Shown in pieces: positions 7,133 through 14,778 of a stretch of 16,537 nt of DNA. Numbering within the stretch: position 1 is the stretch's first letter; each line of letters starts with the position of its first letter. The notes under the pieces are model-generated. The model searched no databases, was not told the DNA's origin, and saw only the letters and a program-made list of their open reading frames with translations. The translations under genes were made by a program, and so were the position numbers. Origin of the DNA: JACVRW01 sp035947555 (GTDB taxonomy: Bacteria; Actinomycetota; Thermoleophilia; Solirubrobacterales; Thermoleophilaceae); the NCBI GenBank assembly GCA_035947555.1, contig DASZJZ010000319.1:1-16537 (forward strand), in the 5' to 3' direction.

Positions 7133-9487
7133 ATGCTGTCGGTGCTGCTGTACGCGCCGGCGCTGATGCCCGGGCACACGCTGTCGGCCTCGGACTACCT
7201 CTGGTCGGCCGCCCCGTGGGCCGCGGAGCGTCCGCCGGACGTCCGCGTCTTCGGGTCCAACTACGAGCTGGTCGACGCGGTGACCCAGTTCCAGCCCTGG
7301 CTGGAGCGCTCACGCGAGCGGCTGCCCAGCGCGCCGCTGTGGAACCCGAACGTCGCCGCCGGCCGCCCCTTCCTCGCGAACGCCCAGTCGGCTGTGCTGT
7401 CGCCCTTCAGCCTGCCCGCATACGTCCTGCCGTTCTGGTGGTCGCTGGGGCTCATCGCGGTCCTGAAGGTGTTCGTCGCCGCCTTCGGCACCTACCTGCT
7501 CGGGCGGGCGCTCGGGATGCGCTTCGGCGGGGCGCTGCTGGCCGGCATCGTCTACGCGTTCAGCCTCTACTTCGTCGTCTGGATCGCGTGGCCGCAGACG
7601 AGCGTCTGGGCGCTGCTGCCGTGGCTGTTCCTCCTCGCCGACCGGACGCTCCGGGCGCCGACGGTGCTCTCCGGCGCCGGCCTCGCGGGGATCGTCGCGC
7701 TGCAGTTCCTGGGCGGGCACCCCGAGTCGAACTTCCACCTGCTCGTGGCGACGGTCGCGTTCTTCGCCTTCCGCGCCGTCGTGCTGCGCCGCCGCCGGGC
7801 GCTGCCCGAGCTGCGCCGGGCGCTGCTCGCCCTCTCCGCCGGGCTCGCAGGGGGTGCGGCGCTTGCCGCGGTCGCGCTCGTGCCTTTCCTCGAGCTGCTG
7901 TTCCGCTCGGCCGACATGGACGTTCGGGAGTCCTACTGGGAGCTCGCGCTGCCGGAGCGCTACCTGCTCGGGTTCCTGCTGCCCGACTACTGGGGCCGCG
8001 CCACCCACGCGGCGGTCGGCGCGTTCGCGCAGGAGCGGGCGCTGTATGTCGGCGCCCTGCCGCTGATGCTCGCCATCGGAGCGGTCGTGGCGCGACCGAC
8101 CTTCCAGCGCGTGGGGCTCGCCGCCTTCGGCGTCCTCCTGCTCGTGATCGCCATCGGCGTCCCGCCCCTGCCGCAGATCGCGAGCGTGATCCCGATCGTC
8201 AAGACCGGCAACCACCTCCGTGTCGTGGTCATCCTCATGCTCTGCCTCGCGCTGCTGGCGGGCTTCGGGCTCGACGATCTCGCCGGCCGGCGGCTGCGGC
8301 GCCACCAGGCCGTCCTGGGCATAGCCGCGGGGCTGCTCGTGCTACCCGTGCTCGTGCTGGCGGCGCGCGGAGAGCTGTCGCCCGGGCTCGTCCCCGAGGC
8401 GCTCGAGGTCGCCGCCGGCATCGACTGGCCCTCGCCGCCGCCGGAGGGCGACGACCTCACGGCCATCCGAATGGGCTCGCTGGCCGAGTGGCTCGTCTTC
8501 GCCGGCCTGGCGCTGCTTTTCCTGGCGGCTGCGCTGCGGCGGCGGCTCGGCGCTGCCGCGCTCGTGGTGCTCGCCTGTCTGCTGGCCGCGGGCGACCTCT
8601 TCAAGGCCGGCATGGGCGCCACGCCGGCCATAGCGACGGACGAGGCCACCCAGCCCTCGACGCCGGGGATCGAGTACCTCGAGGGCCGCCGTCCCAACCG
8701 CTTCGTGGGGCTCGACCGGCCGCTCGGCCCCTCGCCGCTCATCCCGAACCTGGCCCTGCGGTGGTCGCTCTACGACGCGCGCAGCTACGACCTGCCGGTC
8801 GAGGAGCGCTACGACGCCCTATGGCGGCGCGCGGTCGTCGACGGGAGCCCGACCGACCACCCCACGTCCCAGGCCCGGCTCGCGGAGCGCGCACTGCCCG
8901 CGTTCCGGCTCCTGAGCGTCACGCACATCGTCCAGGACCCCGACGATCCGCCGGTCCGCGATCCGGCCCTGCCGGTCGCCTACGACCGGCGCGACCTCCG
9001 CGTCTACGCCAATCCCCGTGCGCTCCCCAGGGCGGGGGTCGTCGACGTGCAGCGCGTCGTGGAGAGCGAGGAGGCCGAGCTCGACGCGGTGCTCGACCCG
9101 GGCTTCGACGGGCGCCGGACAGTGGTGACCTCGACCCGGCTGCCCGGCCTGCGCACCGGCCCGCCGGGCGGGGCCGCCGGCAGCGCCCGCATCGTCACCT
9201 ACGAGCCCGAGCGCGTGGTTGTGGAGGCCACGGCCCGGCGGCCCAGCGAGCTCGTGCTGACCGACCTCCACTACCCGGGCTGGAAGGTGGAGCTGGACGG
9301 CGAGGGCGCCGAGCTGCATCGCGTGAACTACCTGCTGCGCGGGACCAGCCTGCCCGCGGGAAGCCACCGCGTGGAGTTCAGGTACGAGCCCGCCTCCTGG
9401 CGGCTCGGCTGGATCGTCAGCCTGGTCGCCCTCGTTGCATTGGGCGCCGCGGTAGCCGTGGCGCTGCGGCGGCGCCGGGCGGGCTAG
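7133..9487 (+). CDS. YfhO-family GT-C membrane protein (start probably further upstream)
   Basis: 784 residues from the ATG at 7133. Hallmarks of the YfhO family (bacterial membrane protein, PF09586 type) are present: a loop with D21, PLWNPN (68-73), GRPFLANAQSAV (77-88), a GGHPESN motif near 195, many helices, and a late ARSYDLP-type motif. A predicted beta-rich domain with YPGWKVELDG (near 715) precedes the last helix (about 755-776) and a basic end. Bacillus YfhO is the GT-C transferase of the CsbB/GtcA/YfhO lipoteichoic-acid glycosylation system, and a CsbB-like gene lies directly downstream on the other strand. ATG 7133 falls inside the first helix: in-frame codons upstream encode a basic stretch (GRRAWLWRHP) and the first half of that helix, but no ATG, GTG or TTG. 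CTG at 7037 or 7091 is possible. Family call is strong; the start is doubtful. Confidence 0.85.
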   Translation: MLSVLLYAPALMPGHTLSASDYLWSAAPWAAERPPDVRVFGSNYELVDAVTQFQPWLERSRERLPSAPLWNPNVAAGRPFLANAQSAVLSPFSLPAYVLPFWWSLGLIAVLKVFVAAFGTYLLGRALGMRFGGALLAGIVYAFSLYFVVWIAWPQTSVWALLPWLFLLADRTLRAPTVLSGAGLAGIVALQFLGGHPESNFHLLVATVAFFAFRAVVLRRRRALPELRRALLALSAGLAGGAALAAVALVPFLELLFRSADMDVRESYWELALPERYLLGFLLPDYWGRATHAAVGAFAQERALYVGALPLMLAIGAVVARPTFQRVGLAAFGVLLLVIAIGVPPLPQIASVIPIVKTGNHLRVVVILMLCLALLAGFGLDDLAGRRLRRHQAVLGIAAGLLVLPVLVLAARGELSPGLVPEALEVAAGIDWPSPPPEGDDLTAIRMGSLAEWLVFAGLALLFLAAALRRRLGAAALVVLACLLAAGDLFKAGMGATPAIATDEATQPSTPGIEYLEGRRPNRFVGLDRPLGPSPLIPNLALRWSLYDARSYDLPVEERYDALWRRAVVDGSPTDHPTSQARLAERALPAFRLLSVTHIVQDPDDPPVRDPALPVAYDRRDLRVYANPRALPRAGVVDVQRVVESEEAELDAVLDPGFDGRRTVVTSTRLPGLRTGPPGGAAGSARIVTYEPERVVVEATARRPSELVLTDLHYPGWKVELDGEGAELHRVNYLLRGTSLPAGSHRVEFRYEPASWRLGWIVSLVALVALGAAVAVALRRRRAG

Positions 9488-10473
9488 GCCTCCGACGCCG
9501 GGGCGGCGGGCTGGGGCAGCGGCCGGTCCGGGTCGCGCGGGACCGCCCCCGCGGTGTGCGTGTCCTCCTGCACCACGAACAGCGGCCGGTTCTTGATCTC
9601 GTCGTAGATGCGCCCGAGGTAGTGGCCGATGATCCCGATGCAGGCGAGCTGCACACCGCCCAGCACGAGGGTCACGCCGATCACCGACGTCCAGCCCTCC
9701 ACGGCCGAGTCCGTGAACAGCCGGACCCCGATCACGTACAGGAAGTAGAGGGCGCCGAGGAACGACAGGAACAGGCCGAGCATGCTCGCCAGGCGGAGCG
9801 GCAGCGCCGAGAACCCCGCGACGGCGTCGACAGCGAGCCTGACCATCGCCCGCAGCGTGTACTTCGTCTGCCCGTCGAAGCGGGCGTCCTGCTCGTACTC
9901 GACCGTCCCCTGAGGGAAGCCCACCCAGCGGGTCATGCCGCGCAGGAAGCGGTGGCGCTCGGGCATGACCAGCAGCGCGTCCACCACCCGGCGCGACATG
10001 AGCCGGAAGTCCGCGCCGCCAATCGGCAGGTCGAGTGACGTAAGGGCGTTGACCGAGCGGTAGAAGAGCCGGGAGGAGAGCGCCTTGAACCTCCGCTCGC
10101 CGGCGGTCGGGTTGCGGATCGCGTAGACCACGTCGAAGCCCTCCTCCGCTTTGCCCAGGAGGGCCGGGATGGCCTCCGGCGGATGCTGGAGGTCGCCGTC
10201 CATCGTCACGACTGCGTCTCCCGTCGATGCGGACAGCCCGGCGGTCAGCGCCACCTGGTGACCGAAGTTGCGCGAGAGCCGGATCCCGCGCACCCGCGGA
10301 TCGCCGCGGAAGGCCTCCTCGATCACCGCCCAGGTCGCGTCGGTGGACCCGTCGTCCACGACGATGGCCTCCCACTCCACGGGCAGGGATTCGAGCACCT
10401 GCCTCAGGCGCGCCATCAGTTCCGGGAGCGCTCCCTCCTCGTTGTGGGCGGGAACCACGACGCTGAGCTTCAC
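9484..10473 (-). CDS. polyprenyl-phosphate sugar synthase, GT2 (GtrB/CsbB-like)
   Basis: A 329-residue family-2 glycosyltransferase that would join a sugar nucleotide to polyprenyl phosphate on the cytoplasmic face. Visible motifs: VVVPAHNEE (5-13), VVDDGSTD (38-45), SRNFGHQ (67-73), the metal-binding DGDLQ (92-96), GGADFRLMSRR (152-162) and RGMTRWVGF (178-186). Two C-terminal helices at about 229-252 and 262-286 are characteristic of the GtrB/CsbB/YkcC group. A proline-rich tail ends the protein. The start is GTG at 10473, directly before the first beta strand. Its stop shares the palindromic CTAG with the stop of the convergent YfhO gene. In known systems such an enzyme feeds a GtrA/GtcA flippase and a GT-C transferase; the transferase may be the YfhO neighbour, but no flippase gene is present. 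Glucose, GlcNAc, mannose or another sugar are all possible. Confidence 0.92.
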   Translation of the reverse strand: MKLSVVVPAHNEEGALPELMARLRQVLESLPVEWEAIVVDDGSTDATWAVIEEAFRGDPRVRGIRLSRNFGHQVALTAGLSASTGDAVVTMDGDLQHPPEAIPALLGKAEEGFDVVYAIRNPTAGERRFKALSSRLFYRSVNALTSLDLPIGGADFRLMSRRVVDALLVMPERHRFLRGMTRWVGFPQGTVEYEQDARFDGQTKYTLRAMVRLAVDAVAGFSALPLRLASMLGLFLSFLGALYFLYVIGVRLFTDSAVEGWTSVIGVTLVLGGVQLACIGIIGHYLGRIYDEIKNRPLFVVQEDTHTAGAVPRDPDRPLPQPAAPASEA

Positions 10474-10480
10474 GGCCGGG

Positions 10481-10486
10481 AGTCTG
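10481..10486 (-). promoter_or_regulatory. weak -10-like box CAGACT before the GtrB/CsbB-like gene
   Basis: The minus strand reads CAGACT seven bases before the GTG at 10473. This is the same spacing as the TANNNT boxes elsewhere in the window, but the first base departs from the pattern. The whole divergent gap to the next gene is only 26 bases. Confidence 0.25.
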
Positions 10487-10499
10487 CCACGCTGCGCCG

Positions 10500-12167
10500 G
10501 TGTCCTGGACCCGCCGAGCGCGCCGCTTCGTCGTCGATCGCCGGGTGGTGCTCGCGACCGGCCTCGCCGCGGCGCTGCCGGTCGTCGTCTCGACGGTGCG
10601 GGCGGTCGCCGAGGGCTGGGCTCCGCTGGGCGACGACGCGCTCATCGCGGTGCGCTCGTACGAGGTGCTGACGTCGCATCCCCCGCTCCTCGGGATGCCC
10701 TCCACGGGGCCGACCGGGGTGCTCGACGAGCAGACCTACCACCTCGGGCCGCTCCTGTTCTGGCTGCTCGCGCTGCCCGCACACTTCCTCGGTCCGAGCT
10801 CGCTGGCGGTCACGGCCGGGCTGGTGAACGTCGCGTGCGTCATGGGCAGCGTCGGCCTGGCCCACCGCCGCGGCGGCCGGCCGCTCATGTTCGCGACCGC
10901 GATCGCGCTGACGGTCATGCTCGCCTCGCTGCCGGCGGAGAACTACAGCGACGTCTGGAACCCCGCGGTGGCGGTGCTGCCGTTCACCCTGCTCCTGTTC
11001 CTGGCCTGGTCGCTCGCGTGCGCCGAGTATCGCCTGCTGCCACTGACCGTTCTGGTGGCGAGCTTCGTGGTCCAGTGCCACCTGATCTTCCTGGTCCCCG
11101 CGCTGGCCGCCGTGGCCGTGGGTCTGGCGGGACTGATCCTGCTTCGCCCGCGGCCCCGCGGCCCCGCGGTGAGCGGTTGGGCCGTCGCGGCCGTGGTGGT
11201 CGGGCTGGTGTGCTGGAGCGGCCCCCTGATCGACCAGGCCGTCAACCGGCCCGGCAACCTGGTCCAGCTCGCCCGCGCGGCGCAGTCCGACGACCCGACA
11301 CTGGGCCCGGGCATCGGCGCCAGGGCCGTGGTCCGCGCCACGGGCGTCCCGGCCTGGTGGCTGCGGCCCCCGCGCGGGGCGCTCGAGCGAATCGCCGACC
11401 TCGACACGTCCCCGGGGCTGCTCGCGATCGCTTCGTCCATGCTGGTGGTTGCGGGCCTGACGGCCGTCGCGGTCGTGGGCTGGCGGCGCCGGCGGCGCGA
11501 TGTGCTCGCTGCCGGCACGCTGGGGCTGGCGATCTGCGCCGCCATCGCGCTCGCGACCGCGTCGGTGCCCAGCGCGTCCTACGCCTCGACCGGCTACGCC
11601 CTGTGGTGGACCTCGGCGGCGGGGATGTGGATCTGGCTGGCGCTGGGCCGGTCGGCGGCCGTGCTCGCCGCCCCGGTCCGCGCCGCGCCCATGCCCCGGC
11701 CTGCGCTCGCCCTGGCCGCCGGGCTCGGCGCGAGCGCGGCCGTTGGGATCGGGGTGGCCGCCGCAGCCGACCCGCCGGAGGAGCCGTTCGAGCAGCTCCG
11801 CACCGTCACCGACCGGCTGGAAGCGGAGCTCGCGGCCGGGGTGCCGGTCCGCGTGGAGGGGACCTGGAGCTCCGAGACGGTCTTCCTGGCCGGAGGCTTC
11901 CAGTTGGGTATCGTCTACGCGCTCCTGCGGGAGGGAAGGACCGTGACGGCACCCTCGCTCACGGACCTCGGCTCGCGCTACGGCACCGACGACGAGGACG
12001 GTCCGGTGGCGCGGGTCCGCGTGGACGTCGACCGGCAGGCGGTCGAGCGAGGGCGTCCGGTCGCTCGTCTCCGTGTGCCCAGCGCCGATCCGAACAACCC
12101 CTTCTCGACCGCTCCGGCCAGCAGGATGGTCGCCGTGACCCTGCTCCCGAGCGCCGCGCCCCGCTGA
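10500..12167 (+). CDS. polytopic membrane protein, GT-C-like, family not recognised
   Basis: A 555-residue protein with a basic N-terminus (RRARRFVVDRR), a first helix at about 16-37, then a loop with adjacent acids GDDALIAVRSYEV (D45, D46) and a TYHLGPLLFW motif. This matches the acidic first-loop layout of GT-C glycosyltransferases. About ten further helices follow. The last 120 or so residues look soluble and extracytoplasmic, rich in Val and Asp. The start is GTG at 10500, only 26 bp from the divergent GT2 start; no Shine-Dalgarno sequence or good -10 box was found. The downstream GT2 gene begins three bases after its TGA, so the two are almost certainly co-translated, suggesting a donor-synthase/transferase partnership. 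I cannot assign a named family; other polytopic polysaccharide proteins remain possible. Confidence 0.75.
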   Translation: MSWTRRARRFVVDRRVVLATGLAAALPVVVSTVRAVAEGWAPLGDDALIAVRSYEVLTSHPPLLGMPSTGPTGVLDEQTYHLGPLLFWLLALPAHFLGPSSLAVTAGLVNVACVMGSVGLAHRRGGRPLMFATAIALTVMLASLPAENYSDVWNPAVAVLPFTLLLFLAWSLACAEYRLLPLTVLVASFVVQCHLIFLVPALAAVAVGLAGLILLRPRPRGPAVSGWAVAAVVVGLVCWSGPLIDQAVNRPGNLVQLARAAQSDDPTLGPGIGARAVVRATGVPAWWLRPPRGALERIADLDTSPGLLAIASSMLVVAGLTAVAVVGWRRRRRDVLAAGTLGLAICAAIALATASVPSASYASTGYALWWTSAAGMWIWLALGRSAAVLAAPVRAAPMPRPALALAAGLGASAAVGIGVAAAADPPEEPFEQLRTVTDRLEAELAAGVPVRVEGTWSSETVFLAGGFQLGIVYALLREGRTVTAPSLTDLGSRYGTDDEDGPVARVRVDVDRQAVERGRPVARLRVPSADPNNPFSTAPASRMVAVTLLPSAAPR

Positions 12168-12170
12168 GCC

Positions 12171-12857
12171 GTGCTGTCCGTGCTGATGCCCGTGTACAAC
12201 GAGGCGCCCACCGTGCGACAGGCGATCGAGGACGTCCTCGGGGCGGACGTCGGGATGGACCTCGAGCTGATCGTGGTGAACGACGGCTCCACCGACGGCA
12301 CCCGCGAGCTGCTCGATTCAGGCGGCTGGCCGGAGCGGGTACGCATCCTGCATCACGACCGCAACCGCGGGAAGGGCGCCGCCGTGCGAACCGCGCTCGG
12401 CGCCGCCCGGGGCGAGTTCGCGGCGATCTTCGACGCCGACCTCGAGTACGAGCCGAGCGATCTCGCCACGCTCCTTCCCCCGCTCGTGGAGGGCCGGGCC
12501 AACGCCGTCTTCGGCGTGCGAGCCTTCGACGGCTACACCAGCCACTCGTTCCTCTACGTCATGGGCAACAAGGCGGTCACCCTGCTCGCGAACGTGCTCT
12601 TCAACGTGTACCTGCGCGACCTGATGACCTGCCACAAGGCGATGCGGACCGACCTCTTCCGCAGCCTCCCCCTGCGCGCCTCGGGCTTCACGATCGAGCC
12701 GGAGATAGCCGCCCGCCTGCTCCAGCGCCGGGAGCGGATCTTCGAGGTCCCGGTGCACTACAACGCGCGGCCGTCCGAGGCCGGCAAGAAGCTCACCGCG
12801 ATGGACGGCGTGCGGGTGGTCGGTGAGCTGCTGCGCTGCCGCCTGACCCCGCGCTGA
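12171..12857 (+). CDS. family 2 glycosyltransferase, dolichyl-phosphate-mannose-synthase-like, no C-terminal helices
   Basis: A 228-residue soluble or peripheral GT2 enzyme. Motifs: VLMPVYNE (4-11), VVNDGSTDGT (35-44), NRGKGAAVRTAL (65-76), and the metal-binding DADLEY (88-93). A late Y-N-A-R-P...GKKL...DG segment is usual in short DPM1-like and related enzymes. Unlike the GT2 at 9484-10473 it lacks the two C-terminal membrane helices. It probably makes a polyprenyl-phosphate sugar at the cytoplasmic face. The start is GTG at 12171, three bases after the preceding stop and directly before the first beta strand; ATG 12186 would cut into that strand. Its final 100 bases overlap the end of the convergent ligase gene. 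The conserved motifs continue into the overlap, so this end is genuine. Confidence 0.88.
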   Translation: MLSVLMPVYNEAPTVRQAIEDVLGADVGMDLELIVVNDGSTDGTRELLDSGGWPERVRILHHDRNRGKGAAVRTALGAARGEFAAIFDADLEYEPSDLATLLPPLVEGRANAVFGVRAFDGYTSHSFLYVMGNKAVTLLANVLFNVYLRDLMTCHKAMRTDLFRSLPLRASGFTIEPEIAARLLQRRERIFEVPVHYNARPSEAGKKLTAMDGVRVVGELLRCRLTPR

Positions 12858-14296
12858 GCGCGCTCGGCCTCCGCCAGCAGCGCGCCGGCCAGCAGCAGGG
12901 CGGGCAGGGTCACCGCCGGCATCTGCCAGTCCCAGTCGATCAGGGCGTGCGTCAGCCACATGCCGCAGACGGCGCACGCGGCCGGCGCCGGCGGCGCCTC
13001 CGCTTCAAGCGCGCGCCGGCCGGCCACCGCCACGCCGCCCACGAACACGCCGAGGAGCAGCAGCCCCGGTATCCCGAGCTCGGTCGCCATCTCGAGCGCG
13101 AGCGAGTGCACCTCGACCGCGCCGGCGTCCACCTCCCGCTCGCGGCGCCAGATCACGCGGAAGCTGCCGGCGCCGTTGCCGAGCAGGGGCTCGTCGAGGA
13201 AGGCCTCTCCGCCGACGCGCCAGTACTCGTAGCGCAGCGAGCTGACCGTCACGAAGCGCGACGGCTCGGCCTCGGCCGACTCGGCGCGGCGCCCGGCCGT
13301 CTCGACCAGCCCGCCCGCGATCAGCCCCACCACGCACAGCAGCGTGGCCGCCTTTGCGAGCGCGGGGAAGCGAGGCGCGAAGGCCACCGTGCCGAGGCGG
13401 TCCGGCTGGGTGCCCTCGGCGCCCGTGGCCCGGCGCGTCACGAGCGCCGCGAGCAACATCAGCCCGAGCATCAGCACCAGCACGATCCCGCCGTCGCGCT
13501 CCTGCGCTGCATCGCTGCCCTCCAGCGCGGCCACCCCGCGGAAGGCCGCGGAGACGGCCGACGCGAGGATGGCAGCCACGAGGCCGGTCAGCGCGGCACG
13601 CAGCTGCGGCCGTGACGGCACCGCCGCCAGAAGGAAGATCAGGCCGAGCAGCGCGACCACCACCGCCCCGCGCGAGTACGACAGGTAGACCCCCGCCCCG
13701 AGCGGCGCGCAGGCGGCGGCCGCGGCGGCTCGAAGGTCGTGCGAGCGGGTGGGATCGCCCGCCAGCCGGACACAGAGCACCAGCCCCATCGCCGCGAGGA
13801 GACCTTCCGCGTTCCAGTAGGTGAGCGGCTGCTCGAGGCGGCCGCCCGCCACGAACGAGCGGTCCAGCTCGATGAGCCCCGGTAGAAGACGGCCGGCGAG
13901 CCCGTAGCCGATCACGATCAGCGAGCCCGCCGCGAGCGCCGGCTCCACCGCCCGCGTGAGGCGCCGCTTGCGCAGCACGGCGACCGACGCCAGCAGCACG
14001 CCGAGGTAGAGCAGCAGCCGCTGGGCGCTGTCGACCGCCGGCCCGGCCAGCGGCGCCCAGGCCACCGAGATGGCGGTCCAGGCGGCGAGGCCGGCGAGCG
14101 CGGCTGCGGCGGCCCAGCCCGGCGCGCTGCGGGGCAGCGGCAGGGGCCCGGCGACTGCGAGGAGCAGGACGAGCACCCAGGCCACGGCCGTGGCGGCCGC
14201 CCGCGGGCCGTCGAAGTAACCGCCGGTCTCGAAGGCGATGACCGTCGGGCCGGCCAGCAGGACCACGGTCGCGATCACGGGGACGGCTCGGCGCAT
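12758..14296 (-). CDS. O-antigen ligase family (Wzy_C/WaaL-like) membrane protein
   Basis: A 512-residue polytopic protein. The Wzy_C signature is visible: LSYSRGA (S208, R209, G210) in a helix-flanking loop, then the large extracytoplasmic loop with EPLLGNGAGSFRVIWRR and VHSLALEMATELGIPGL, whose H397 is the family's conserved histidine. Relatives either ligate undecaprenyl-linked glycans to an acceptor or polymerise repeat units, so it may be a polymerase rather than a ligase. Helices continue to about residue 475; the last 35 or so residues are a basic, serine-rich tail encoded entirely antisense to the neighbouring GT2 gene and unlikely to matter for catalysis. ATG 14296 is supported by TACCCT eight bases upstream. 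It faces the small TPR-like gene across 74 bp. Substrate unknown. Confidence 0.9.
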   Translation of the reverse strand: MRRAVPVIATVVLLAGPTVIAFETGGYFDGPRAAATAVAWVLVLLLAVAGPLPLPRSAPGWAAAAALAGLAAWTAISVAWAPLAGPAVDSAQRLLLYLGVLLASVAVLRKRRLTRAVEPALAAGSLIVIGYGLAGRLLPGLIELDRSFVAGGRLEQPLTYWNAEGLLAAMGLVLCVRLAGDPTRSHDLRAAAAAACAPLGAGVYLSYSRGAVVVALLGLIFLLAAVPSRPQLRAALTGLVAAILASAVSAAFRGVAALEGSDAAQERDGGIVLVLMLGLMLLAALVTRRATGAEGTQPDRLGTVAFAPRFPALAKAATLLCVVGLIAGGLVETAGRRAESAEAEPSRFVTVSSLRYEYWRVGGEAFLDEPLLGNGAGSFRVIWRREREVDAGAVEVHSLALEMATELGIPGLLLLGVFVGGVAVAGRRALEAEAPPAPAACAVCGMWLTHALIDWDWQMPAVTLPALLLAGALLAEAERAQRGVRRQRSSSPTTRTPSIAVSFLPASDGRAL

Positions 14297-14304
14297 CCGG
14301 CGGC

Positions 14305-14310
14305 AGGGTA
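14305..14310 (-). promoter_or_regulatory. -10-like box TACCCT for the ligase-family gene
   Basis: The minus strand reads TACCCT (TANNNT), eight bases before the ATG at 14296. No Shine-Dalgarno sequence lies between, so the transcript may be leaderless. No clear -35 hexamer was found. Confidence 0.45.
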
Positions 14311-14357
14311 TTGGGCCACCGGGCGCGGGACGCCCGCTCCGGCGCCCCTCGCCCGGC

Positions 14358-14363
14358 TACTGT
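14358..14363 (+). promoter_or_regulatory. -10-like box TACTGT deciding the start of the TPR-like gene
   Basis: TACTGT (TANNNT) ends seven bases before the GTG at 14371. The frame is open further upstream to 14311, but that extension would put the box inside the gene and add a low-complexity basic stretch before the helix. The box therefore favours the GTG start with a leaderless mRNA. Confidence 0.45.
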
Positions 14364-14370
14364 GCCACGC

Positions 14371-14778
14371 GTGCGCGCACTCATCCCCCGCATCGCGATC
14401 GCAGTGGTGGCGCTGCTCGTGATTGCCTGGTCCGCGGTCCTCTGGCGCGACGACCGCATCGGGTCCGAGGCGTCGAACCGGCTCCTCATGAGCGAGCAGC
14501 TGAGCGACGCCGAGTGGGCCCGCGAGGTCGAGCGCCTGCGTGACGCCGAGCTGCTCGACCCCAGCACCAAATGGCCGCTGGCCCGTGCACAGGCTTACTT
14601 GTTGCGCGACCGCCCGCGCGACGCCGCGCGCCTGACCGAGTCCGTGCTCGAGCGCGAGCCCGAGAACGTCGAGGCCTGGATCGTCCTCCGCGAGGCCACG
14701 CGCGAGATCGACCCGCGCCGGGCGGCGCAGGCCAGCGCCGAGATCCGCCGCCTCAGTCCGCCGCCGGCGGAGTGGTAG
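14371..14778 (+). CDS. small membrane-anchored TPR-like protein
   Basis: 135 residues from GTG 14371. One membrane helix at about 7-24 (IAIAVVALLVIAWSAVLW) is followed by a soluble helical domain. The stretch from about 65 to 120, with Ala and Leu spacing, AYLLRDRPRDAARL and then LEREPENVEAWIVL, reads like one to two tetratricopeptide repeats (the P-E-N-x-E-A-W turn is typical). The N-terminus is basic, so the domain is probably extracytoplasmic. Such proteins usually act as scaffolds. The gene is divergent from the ligase-family gene and converges on the second YfhO gene, overlapping it by 26 bp. A role as partner of either neighbour is possible but is inferred only from position. A longer version starting at 14311 (155 residues) is less likely. 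Confidence 0.75.
   Translation: MRALIPRIAIAVVALLVIAWSAVLWRDDRIGSEASNRLLMSEQLSDAEWAREVERLRDAELLDPSTKWPLARAQAYLLRDRPRDAARLTESVLEREPENVEAWIVLREATREIDPRRAAQASAEIRRLSPPPAEW

Noticed and set aside
7087..10038. A 983-codon plus-strand frame crossing the YfhO gene and the antisense of the GT2 gene
   Set aside because: Composition is Arg/Ala/Pro/Gly-rich with no helices or motifs; it is a +2 shift of the YfhO gene. The same applies to the 852-codon frame at 10268-12826 and the 628-codon minus frame at 8819-10705.
14311..14370. Longer start for the TPR-like protein
   Set aside because: The added 20 residues are low-complexity and basic, and the TACTGT box sits inside them; GTG 14371 fits the box spacing seen elsewhere.
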